Shown piece after piece: positions 1-6,392 of a stretch of 8,497 nt of DNA. This DNA is from Hydrogenothermaceae bacterium (GTDB lineage Bacteria > Aquificota > Aquificae > Hydrogenothermales > Hydrogenothermaceae). The translations under genes were made by a program, and so were the position numbers. The notes beneath the pieces were generated by a model. The model saw only the letters and a list, made by a program, of their open reading frames with translations, had not been told where the DNA came from and did not search any database. The stretch is from assembly GCA_026984415.1 (NCBI GenBank), contig JALSSE010000361.1, positions 1 through 8,497 of the forward strand, in the 5' to 3' direction. How positions within the stretch are numbered: position 1 is the first letter of the stretch; each line of letters opens with the position of its first letter.

Positions 1-120
1 GTTGTTTATCCTGTTTTTTTTAAAGTACAGGAAAAGTATAAAAATTATATTTCACAGATAGAAAAAAGAAACGAAATACAAAAGGAAAAGTTTCTTTCTT
101 TTATAAAAGATGAAGATTAA
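1..120 (+). CDS. 3' end of an unidentified gene upstream of gspI (partial)
   Basis: Reading frame 1 is open from the left edge to a TAA at 118-120 and gives 39 residues, starting VVYPVFFKVQ and ending FLSFIKDED. The visible piece is a short hydrophobic/aromatic stretch followed by a strongly charged, probably helical tail. Its last 11 bases overlap the gspI start, the same type of overlap seen throughout the operon, which supports a real co-transcribed gene. In canonical T2SS operons gspH stands here, but GspH normally ends in beta-strand sequence and this tail does not look like that, so I do not name it. The rest of the gene lies outside the window. Confidence 0.6.
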   Translation, partial: VVYPVFFKVQEKYKNYISQIEKRNEIQKEKFLSFIKDED

Positions 121-526
121 TAAAAATGGTTTTACTCTTATTGAAGTTTTAATAGCAACTTTAATTTTAGCTGTTGCTATTATTTCTGTAAATGCTGCAT
201 TTAAGCAATTTTCAGTTTATAAACAAAAAATGAATAAGTATAAAAACATATATACAACTACTCTTTCTATAAAAGATATGATAGAGAATAAAGAGTTAAA
301 AGACAACATACAGGATACAGGAATAATGAACGGGCTCAATTTTTCTTATAAAGTAAAGCTTGTATCAAAAAACAGGAATCGCTCTTTAGAAGAAGGAGAG
401 GGAAATACAGGTGCTTTTGAGATTTATCTTTACAAAATTAATTTAACTGTTGAAAATAAAGAGTACACTTTTTTTAAAACCCAGTATAGAAAAATAATTC
501 CATCAGAAGGCAATCTAATCCAATGA
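110..526 (+). CDS. gspI: Type II secretion minor pseudopilin GspI
   Basis: Minor pseudopilin of 138 residues, expected to sit with GspJ and GspK in the inner-membrane-anchored tip complex of the T2SS pseudopilus. The N-terminus is a class III (prepilin-type) signal: a short basic leader ending in Gly7, then Phe8 as the predicted mature residue 1 (N-methylated by the prepilin peptidase) and Glu12 as the conserved mature Glu5 in FTLIEVLIA. A hydrophobic helix follows to about residue 30. Length fits GspI (about 120-130 residues). Assignment as I rather than H or J rests mainly on length and on position directly before gspJ and gspK. The ATG lies inside the end of the upstream gene with no good Shine-Dalgarno nearby, so translation is probably coupled. 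The leader length leaves little doubt about the start. Confidence 0.85.
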   Translation: MKINKNGFTLIEVLIATLILAVAIISVNAAFKQFSVYKQKMNKYKNIYTTTLSIKDMIENKELKDNIQDTGIMNGLNFSYKVKLVSKNRNRSLEEGEGNTGAFEIYLYKINLTVENKEYTFFKTQYRKIIPSEGNLIQ

Positions 527-1149
527 AAAACAAAGGTTTTACATTAATTGAGCTTTTAGTTTCTATTGCAATATTTGCAGCTCTTATCTCTGTAGTGGCT
601 TACTCTTTTAGATTTACATTAAATATAGCTAAATACGTTAATTACCAGTATGCACAGGATTTACAGACTATTTCAAAATTAAGAGATAGTTTAGACAGTA
701 TTTTTTATTACATAGCCCAGAACGACAGAGCAGTAGAAGTAGAAGATAAATTTTTTATCTTCTTTTACGGAGACAGAAAAGAATTTAAATATATAACTGC
801 CGAACCTGTAATGTATAAAAATGGAACCCTTGTATTAGGGAAAATCTACAAAAAACAAAAATCTTTAGTTCTTGAAGAATATCCAGTTTACGATAAAAAC
901 ATAGATTACAAAATTCCAAAATTTAAAGATATTGAACCTAAAAAAACAGTTCTATTTCAAAATGTAAGTAATGTAAAAATAGAATATTTTCAGGGGAACA
1001 AAGAGTTAAGCAAAATAAAAGAAAAAATTCCTACACTTATAAAAATAACAGTAATACAGAATAAAACTAAAAAAGAGCTGAATTTTAGGATAAAATCTGA
1101 CTTTAAACAAAAAGAAAAATACAGCGAGGAACTGTTTGAAGGAATATAA
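523..1149 (+). CDS. gspJ: Type II secretion minor pseudopilin GspJ
   Basis: Minor pseudopilin of 208 residues, close to the usual GspJ length of about 200, and partner of GspI and GspK at the pseudopilus tip. The prepilin-type leader is only five residues (MKNKG), with cleavage expected between Gly5 and Phe6. Glu10 is the conserved mature Glu5 in FTLIELLVS, and a hydrophobic helix runs to about residue 28. The remainder is a beta-rich, Lys-rich globular domain. The start codon overlaps the gspI stop as ATGA. An AGAAGG element lies 12 bases upstream, a slightly long spacing. The assignment to J is supported by the following gene being a clear GspK. A perfect AT-rich hairpin lies inside the gene at 741-763 (separate entry). 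Confidence 0.85.
   Translation: MKNKGFTLIELLVSIAIFAALISVVAYSFRFTLNIAKYVNYQYAQDLQTISKLRDSLDSIFYYIAQNDRAVEVEDKFFIFFYGDRKEFKYITAEPVMYKNGTLVLGKIYKKQKSLVLEEYPVYDKNIDYKIPKFKDIEPKKTVLFQNVSNVKIEYFQGNKELSKIKEKIPTLIKITVIQNKTKKELNFRIKSDFKQKEKYSEELFEGI
741..763 (+). repeat. Perfect inverted repeat inside gspJ
   Basis: AGAAGATAAA at 741-750 is the exact reverse complement of TTTATCTTCT at 754-763, with a three-base TTT loop. Three further T follow the stem. The stem has only three G:C pairs. It lies in codons for an aromatic/acidic stretch of GspJ (DKFFIFF). It could be a weak RNA structure or attenuator, or simply arise from AT-rich codons; nothing else supports a function. Confidence 0.5.
1126..1138 (+). 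promoter_or_regulatory. Ribosome binding site and TTG start of gspK
   Basis: GAGGA at 1126-1130 stands five bases before the TTG at 1136-1138, inside the end of gspJ. This site supports the non-ATG start. The start places the prepilin-type leader (seven residues before Gly8) at the right distance for processing. Confidence 0.65.
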
Positions 1150-2068
1150 TCAAAAAGGTTCAGTTTTAATAATTACACTTATAATAATGTCTATTGCAGT
1201 TACATTGGCTTTTTATATTATAAAACTATCAAAGGATATTCTATCTACTTCCTCTATGATTTTAGATAAATTAGAAGCAAAAATTGAAGCAGAATCAACA
1301 GTTGAATTACTTAAATATTTGGTTTCAACAAATTCATTTGGAAAAGACCATATCAAGATAAACACAAAAAACATCGAAAGTAAAAATATAGGTATTTCTT
1401 TACCTGAAAAAATATGGATAAATGGTGAAGCTGTGGAAATAGGAAATACAAAAATAAAAGCTTTAGATACAAACTCAAAGTTTGATATTTCAAGTTTAGA
1501 TGAAACTCTATTAAGGAGGATTTTAAAATATTCTGGATTAAAGGATAAAGACATTGCAATTGCTTCTGACAGTTATGCAGACTGGATAGACCCAGATAAT
1601 CTAAAACATCTGAACGGTGCTGAAAGATACTACTACCAGTTTGAAAAAGGTTATAAATACTCACCGAGGAATAATGCTAACATACAATCAATAGATGAAC
1701 TAAAATTAATAAGAGGATTTGGGGATGTTTACGACAAAATTAAGAATCGTCTAATATTAGCTTATAAAGGCGGAATAAACATATACACAGCAGATGCAGA
1801 AACGTTAGCTATTGCCCTTGGAATTTCTATTGATAGTGCAAAACAGATTTTAAAAATTAGAGAAAAGGAAAAATTATACGGAGAACTATCACAACCAATT
1901 GAAGAGAGTTTTGAAGATTTTGAAGGTATAATTGCAACATTTCCAAGTTTTATTTTAGAGTTAAATGTTGAAACAACTAAGAATGAAGCAAAAGAAAAGA
2001 TTTATTGTATAATAAGCTTTAGACCAGATGAAAAAACTCCTTTTAGAACAATAAAATACCAACAATAA
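1136..2068 (+). CDS. gspK: Type II secretion minor pseudopilin GspK
   Basis: Large minor pseudopilin of 310 residues (family usually about 300-330), which caps the pseudopilus tip over GspI and GspJ. The leader ends at Gly8, and the mature protein would begin at Ser9 of SVLIITLII. Mature position 5 is Ile rather than Glu, a known hallmark of GspK. The T2SSK motifs are clear: IKALDTNSKFDISSLDE (108-123) corresponds to the family's strand-plus-'N-sL' segment, ADWIDPD (148-154), GAERYYY (161-167), the SIDELKLIRGF stretch (185-195) and a second helical motif, NIYTADAETLAIALGI (215-230). In known structures this family binds calcium; whether this one does cannot be told from sequence. Translation starts at TTG, overlaps gspJ by 14 bases and is backed by a GAGGA site. 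This is the most secure pseudopilin assignment in the cluster. Confidence 0.93.
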   Translation: MKEYNQKGSVLIITLIIMSIAVTLAFYIIKLSKDILSTSSMILDKLEAKIEAESTVELLKYLVSTNSFGKDHIKINTKNIESKNIGISLPEKIWINGEAVEIGNTKIKALDTNSKFDISSLDETLLRRILKYSGLKDKDIAIASDSYADWIDPDNLKHLNGAERYYYQFEKGYKYSPRNNANIQSIDELKLIRGFGDVYDKIKNRLILAYKGGINIYTADAETLAIALGISIDSAKQILKIREKEKLYGELSQPIEESFEDFEGIIATFPSFILELNVETTKNEAKEKIYCIISFRPDEKTPFRTIKYQQ

Positions 2069-2078
2069 AGGTAAATTA

Positions 2079-3074
2079 ATGGGATTAGTAAATTTAATAC
2101 CTGCAGAAGATACATTTTTTAAAAATGTTGAAATACCAAAGAATGTAAATTTGACTCCAGAACTTATAAAAATAAATTATCAGCATTTATCACCTTTTCC
2201 TTCAGGAGATGTTTTATACTATAAAACAAAAAAATCTCTTTATTTATGGTTCGTTAGATATCCAATAGAAAAAACAAAAAAAGTAAATATTCCTGAAGGT
2301 TATTTTATTTATAAAAATTTCAAATCAAGAAAAAATGCAGTTGTTATTGTTAAAAAAGAAAATTCTGTTGTTATATCTGTAATAAAAGACGAAGAACTAA
2401 TTTCCCAATTTACATTATCATCAAATTTAGCCGTTAATTTAGATGAAAGGATAGAGCTTCTTAAAAAAGAATACTCCTTAAAAGAACCAGAAATAATAAC
2501 AATAAAGGCAAATCAGCTAAAAACCAGAGCAGATTTAAAAGATATCCTTGCTTTTTCAAGATTTGAAATAAACAGAGAAAGTATATTTAACTTTTTCATA
2601 GAAAATTTCAAAATTCCGTTAATAATATTCCTCTTAATTTTATCAACTTACGATATATTTCTTTTAAATTATCTTCAAAAAGAAAAAGAAAAGAAACAAC
2701 AGCTTTTGCACCAGCTAAAGAAAGAAAATGCAGAAATTAAAAAAGTGATGTTTAAGTTAGAAGAGGAAAGCAAACTGTGGAACAGTTTTGTAAAAGAAGA
2801 ACTTAAATTTGAGAATATTTACAATGTTTTATCATCAATTGGAAAAATATTAAAAGAAAAAAATGGAAAGTTTGAATCTTTAAATTACTCAGGGGATTTA
2901 ATGGATTTATGGATTAAAACAAAAGTAAAATCAACAACGTTAATAGATAAATTGGTAAAGACTGGCTATTTTAAAGAAGTGAAAATTATATCCTCTGCAA
3001 AAGATGTTTACGAACCAGAGTATGAAATAACAAATTTACAGCTAATTCTAAAAGAAAAAGGTAGTCAAAAATGA
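2079..3074 (+). CDS. gspL: Type II secretion inner-membrane platform protein GspL
   Basis: Bitopic inner-membrane protein of 331 residues that should link the GspE ATPase in the cytoplasm to GspM and the pseudopilus. An N-terminal cytoplasmic part (1-178) contains LSPFPSGDVLYY, similar to the 'L-PFP---V-YDY' stretch of GspL/PilN-type proteins. One transmembrane helix lies at about 179-198 (IPLIIFLLILSTYDIFLLNY). A charged coiled-coil (about 199-240) and a C-terminal ferredoxin-like domain follow. The cytoplasmic part is short: canonical GspL has about 240 residues there and about 380-400 overall. The start is fixed because an in-frame TAA at 2052-2054 lies just upstream with no other start codon between. 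AAAGG at 2067-2071 is a good ribosome binding site seven bases before the ATG. Position between gspK and gspM supports the call. Confidence 0.8.
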   Translation: MGLVNLIPAEDTFFKNVEIPKNVNLTPELIKINYQHLSPFPSGDVLYYKTKKSLYLWFVRYPIEKTKKVNIPEGYFIYKNFKSRKNAVVIVKKENSVVISVIKDEELISQFTLSSNLAVNLDERIELLKKEYSLKEPEIITIKANQLKTRADLKDILAFSRFEINRESIFNFFIENFKIPLIIFLLILSTYDIFLLNYLQKEKEKKQQLLHQLKKENAEIKKVMFKLEEESKLWNSFVKEELKFENIYNVLSSIGKILKEKNGKFESLNYSGDLMDLWIKTKVKSTTLIDKLVKTGYFKEVKIISSAKDVYEPEYEITNLQLILKEKGSQK

Positions 3075-3610
3075 TTGATAAAAAGATTATAGTGATACTT
3101 TTACTGCTTGTATTTTACATATTTTTTATTAAGCCAAAAGCTGAAAATATAGAACCTTTAGTGGAAGAAGTTGCCCTTTACCAGAAAAAAATTTCTAAAG
3201 AAGAATACCTGAAAAAAAATAAAGAAAAAATACAAAAAGATATAAAAAATATGTTAACTATTGCACAAAAGAATAAGAAAAAATTTTTCCCACCTGAAAT
3301 GAATAACTCAGAGGCTTTAGGAAAGATTTTAGAATTCTTAAAATCTACTGCATCAAGTAATAATGTTGAATTTTTAACATCCCAATGGGGAGAACCAGTT
3401 GAAGATGAAACAGGTAATTTTATAAAGCTACCTCTATCTGTAGTAGTTAGAGGTTATCCGCCAGATATAAACAGCTATCTTCAAAATGTTTATTCATTTA
3501 ATAAAATTATAAAAATAGATAAACTTGATTTAAGCATTTACAGAAAAGAAAAAATAAATCTCAGTTTCTCAGTTGTTGGCTATAAACTAAATAAGAAAGA
3601 GAAAGAGTAA
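3071..3610 (+). CDS. gspM: Type II secretion inner-membrane platform protein GspM
   Basis: Small bitopic membrane protein of 179 residues, the expected partner of GspL in the T2SS assembly platform. The N-terminus has a few cytoplasmic residues, then one transmembrane helix at about 6-20 (IIVILLLLVFYIFFI). A Lys/Glu-rich coiled-coil covers about 25-75, and a C-terminal GspM/PilO-like alpha-beta domain covers about 85-179. Length matches the family (about 160-180). The start overlaps the gspL stop as ATGA, and AAGG ends nine bases upstream, so the two are translationally coupled and probably made in similar amounts. GspM sequences diverge strongly, so the call leans on topology, length and gene position more than on motifs. 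PilO-type naming would be an equivalent alternative. Confidence 0.75.
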   Translation: MIDKKIIVILLLLVFYIFFIKPKAENIEPLVEEVALYQKKISKEEYLKKNKEKIQKDIKNMLTIAQKNKKKFFPPEMNNSEALGKILEFLKSTASSNNVEFLTSQWGEPVEDETGNFIKLPLSVVVRGYPPDINSYLQNVYSFNKIIKIDKLDLSIYRKEKINLSFSVVGYKLNKKEKE

Positions 3611-3611
3611 A

Positions 3612-4223
3612 ATGGGAAAAAAATCATTTTTACTGTCTTTAATTGTTTTTGTTTTAACAGTAGGGTACTTTTATAAAGATTTTAAGGATAAAATTAATTA
3701 TATAAACTCACAGGTCAGTAATTTTAAAATTTCCCAGCTAAATATTCCAGAAATAAAAATTAACATTATAAAAAGTAATGTTTTAGCAGATTACAATATT
3801 TGGGATGTAATTATTACACAGACATCAAAAGAGATTAAAACAGGTCAAGGGGTTATAAAAAAAGTATTCCCAAAATACAAAGTTAAAAAATTTGGAAAAG
3901 TTGAAGCTATATACAAAGTCGGTAATCCTAAAGACAGATGGGAATTTTACGGAATAATAAAAAAGGGAAAAGACTCTTTTGCCGTATTTTACAATCCAAA
4001 TTTAAAAGAAAACAAATGGAAACTTGTCAAAGAAGGTGAAAAAATAGATGAAAATCTTACTGTAAACAAAATAGGCTCTAAAAATATTATAATAACCTAT
4101 TATAAAAACGAAAATGAGATAGAAGAACTTCAATTAAAAGTTTTCTACGTTGAAGAAGAAAAATTTAAGAGAAAAGAAAAAAATGAGAGGTTCTCTAATG
4201 AAAATAAAAGATTTACACGTTAA
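3612..4223 (+). CDS. gspC: GspC-like inner-membrane protein with HR domain, no PDZ
   Basis: Bitopic protein of 203 residues. It has a short basic N-terminus, a single transmembrane helix (about 6-20), a periplasmic linker, and at about 107-180 a beta-rich segment from WEFYGII to LQLKVF. That segment has the rhythm of the GspC homology region (HR): strand, 'F-V-', KLVKEGEKI, then a strand ending in an 'ELQL' motif. In T2SS the HR domain contacts the N0 domain of the secretin and couples the inner-membrane platform to the outer-membrane pore. The gene directly before gspD is where gspC is expected. Canonical GspC (about 270-300 residues) continues with a PDZ domain or coiled-coil; here only about 23 Lys/Glu-rich residues follow. 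It starts one base after gspM and its last 26 bases overlap gspD. A PilP-like coupling protein is the alternative reading. Confidence 0.7.
   Translation: MGKKSFLLSLIVFVLTVGYFYKDFKDKINYINSQVSNFKISQLNIPEIKINIIKSNVLADYNIWDVIITQTSKEIKTGQGVIKKVFPKYKVKKFGKVEAIYKVGNPKDRWEFYGIIKKGKDSFAVFYNPNLKENKWKLVKEGEKIDENLTVNKIGSKNIIITYYKNENEIEELQLKVFYVEEEKFKRKEKNERFSNENKRFTR
4185..4200 (+). promoter_or_regulatory. Ribosome binding site deciding the gspD start
   Basis: GAGAGG at 4185-4190 lies seven bases before the ATG at 4198, inside the end of gspC. It favours 4198 over the in-frame TTG at 4150 and ATG at 4183. The 4198 start also gives a normal lipoprotein signal peptide (Cys at residue 23), whereas the TTG start would add 16 strongly basic residues. 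Confidence 0.7.
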
Positions 4224-6378
4224 ATTTCTATTTATAGGTTTTTTACTGATTTTTATAACTGGCTGTGGGCAAAAACAGGTTGCAACACAAAAACCACCAT
4301 TATTTAGAGATTACTACGAATCAATAATCCAGAACAGAGGAGAACTAAAAACTGAAGAAAAGAAAAAAGAAGTGGAAACTCCAGAAAAAAAACCAGAAAT
4401 AAAGAAAGCAAAAATAGAAATTTACGAAATTCCTAATCCAATAGCAAAAGAAATTGTTCCTGTAAAAATTGAAGAAGCTCCACAGGTAGTAAAAAAGTAT
4501 AAAATTAAACTTCCGGTAAAAGGTAAAATCCAGATTTCTGTTGAAAATATGCCTGTTTATGACTTTTTAAATCTTGTTTTTGGAAAATTGTTAAGCGTTA
4601 ACTACGTAATATCTCCAGATGTTCAGAGGGTTTCAAGGAAAATAACATTAAATATGACAGAGCCTATGAAACCAAAAGATTTTCTGTATTTTGTTATGGA
4701 TTTAATGAAAAGTTATCAGATAGACATCAAATATTCCAATGGAATTTTTAAGGTTGAAAAATTAATAAGAAGACCCCAACAAAAGCCAAAATACTCATTT
4801 AATATATACATTGGAGCAGAAACGCCAGCATTACCAGAAGAAACAGAAATAACCCAGATAATTCCCACATACTATGTACCAACTTCAAAAATATTTCCAA
4901 CTATATCCTTATTTACACAGGGAATAAAAAATTTAAACATTTCTGTACTGAGATATACAGATGCTTTTGTGGTATCAGGAACAGTTAATAAAGTAAGAAA
5001 AATAGCAGGTATTATTCTCTCATTAGATAAACCTTATTTTGTAAATAAATATATATACTTTATAAAACTTGAATATGTTGATGTTGATGAATTTGTTGAA
5101 AATGTGAAAAATATACTTAAAAGTATGGGAATTCCTGTAACAGAAAACTCAAATGAAGTTGGAGTGATTTTTACACCAATTAAAAGTATTAATGGACTTC
5201 TAATAGTTTCACCAAAGAAAGAATGGGTAAATTCAGTAGTGTACTGGAAAGAACAGTTAGACGTTCTTGAATCTTTAGAAGCAGAGCAGAGAATATTTGT
5301 TTATAAGCCTAAAAACAGGTCTGCAGAAGATTTAGAAGAAATTTTAACCTCACTATTAGAAGGAGGAATTTCTAAAGCAGAAAAGAAACAAACAAAGACT
5401 AAAAAAGAAGCTATATCTAAAACTGCTAAAACAAAGAAAACTAAACAGACAACACCTAAAACAAAAATAGCAGAAAAATTGGCATCAGTTTCAGGTGAAG
5501 TTAATGTGGTTGTTGATGAAGGAAGAAACACACTAATAATATCAGCATACCCAAACGATTATAAAAAGATTAAAGAGGTTTTAGACCAATTAGATGAACC
5601 ACCAAAACAAGTACTTATAGAAGTTACAATTGCAGAGATAACACTTAAAGACGAACTTCAGTTTGGATTAGAATGGTATTTTAAACATTCTGGGGATGCC
5701 CACGTTGGAGAAATAAGAACTTTAGGTGGATTAGGTGTAGGTGGTGCAGGGCTTGTTTACTCAATTTTAGGTAGAGGAAATAAATTCAATGCCATTTTTA
5801 ACGCATTCGCAAAGAAAAATCTTATAAATATTGTTTCAACACCTCACATTATTGTTTTAGATGGAAAAGATGCCAGCATTAATGTAGGAACGCAAGTTCC
5901 TGTAGTATCAAGTGAAACAACAGCTCCAGATTTAACCGGAGGTGGAGGACAGCCAAGTATACTGAGAAACGTACAGTATAGAAGTACAGGTGTAATTTTA
6001 TCTGTTAAACCTGTTGTACTTTCAGAAGGAATACTGAATATAGAAATCAGTCAGGAACTAAGTGAAGCCCAGAATAACACTGTATCAAACATTGACTCTC
6101 CAATTATTTTAAACAGAAGCTTAAAAACAAATTTAACTATTAGAAGTGGTGATACTGTTTTATTAGGTGGCCTAATCAGTACAAATAAAAGTAGTGGAGA
6201 AAGTAAAGTACCTATTCTTGGAGACTTGCCGTATATTGGACATCTGTTTAAGACAAACTCAAAAGGACTAACAAAAACAGAATTAGTTATTCAGATTACC
6301 CCTTATATATTAAACGATTCTGATGAGTTAGATGCTATCAGTAAAAAGTTTATGGAATCTTCACATTTACTAAAATAA
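4198..6378 (+). CDS. gspD: Type II secretion secretin GspD, predicted lipoprotein
   Basis: Outer-membrane secretin of 726 residues that forms the multimeric exit pore of the T2SS. The signal peptide ends in the lipobox ITGC, giving lipidated Cys23. Gly-Gln follows, with no Asp at +2, so outer-membrane sorting is expected. Residues 24-100 form a Lys/Glu/Pro-rich linker. N0 is at about 103-189 (KIQISVENMPVYDFLNLVFG onward), N1 at about 217-281, N2 at about 282-359 and N3 at about 362-467. N3 is interrupted at 392-428 by a Lys/Thr-rich insertion. The secretin barrel domain is at about 470-705 and includes the family signature VPILGDLPYIGHLF at 671-684 and the final strand ELVIQITPYIL. Only 21 residues follow, so the C-terminal pilotin-binding S domain of Klebsiella-type GspD is absent. 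Lipobox plus missing S domain suggest self-piloting, as in HxcQ. The gene overlaps gspC by 26 bases. The secretin identity is secure; T2SS rather than type IV pilus follows from the neighbours. Confidence 0.93.
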   Translation: MKIKDLHVKFLFIGFLLIFITGCGQKQVATQKPPLFRDYYESIIQNRGELKTEEKKKEVETPEKKPEIKKAKIEIYEIPNPIAKEIVPVKIEEAPQVVKKYKIKLPVKGKIQISVENMPVYDFLNLVFGKLLSVNYVISPDVQRVSRKITLNMTEPMKPKDFLYFVMDLMKSYQIDIKYSNGIFKVEKLIRRPQQKPKYSFNIYIGAETPALPEETEITQIIPTYYVPTSKIFPTISLFTQGIKNLNISVLRYTDAFVVSGTVNKVRKIAGIILSLDKPYFVNKYIYFIKLEYVDVDEFVENVKNILKSMGIPVTENSNEVGVIFTPIKSINGLLIVSPKKEWVNSVVYWKEQLDVLESLEAEQRIFVYKPKNRSAEDLEEILTSLLEGGISKAEKKQTKTKKEAISKTAKTKKTKQTTPKTKIAEKLASVSGEVNVVVDEGRNTLIISAYPNDYKKIKEVLDQLDEPPKQVLIEVTIAEITLKDELQFGLEWYFKHSGDAHVGEIRTLGGLGVGGAGLVYSILGRGNKFNAIFNAFAKKNLINIVSTPHIIVLDGKDASINVGTQVPVVSSETTAPDLTGGGGQPSILRNVQYRSTGVILSVKPVVLSEGILNIEISQELSEAQNNTVSNIDSPIILNRSLKTNLTIRSGDTVLLGGLISTNKSSGESKVPILGDLPYIGHLFKTNSKGLTKTELVIQITPYILNDSDELDAISKKFMESSHLLK

Positions 6379-6392
6379 AACGTGGTGATGTT

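Noticed and set aside
1160..1180. GspK lacking Glu at mature position 5 as a defect
   Set aside because: This is normal for GspK, which is known to lack the Glu5 found in other pseudopilins.
1213..1664. Two overlapping reading frames on the - strand across gspK (113 and 103 codons)
   Set aside because: They lie opposite a secure gspK with family motifs, overlap each other, have hydrophobic and low-complexity translations typical of the complement of AT-rich coding DNA, and have no convincing ribosome site.
4150..4197. Upstream TTG (4150) or ATG (4183) as the gspD start
   Set aside because: Either would put many basic residues before the signal peptide; the ATG at 4198 has GAGAGG at proper spacing and gives a standard lipoprotein signal.
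5301..5531. Small - strand frame opposite the gspD N3 insertion
   Set aside because: It is the antisense of a Lys/Thr-rich stretch, which automatically reads as Phe/Val/Leu-rich; there is no independent support.
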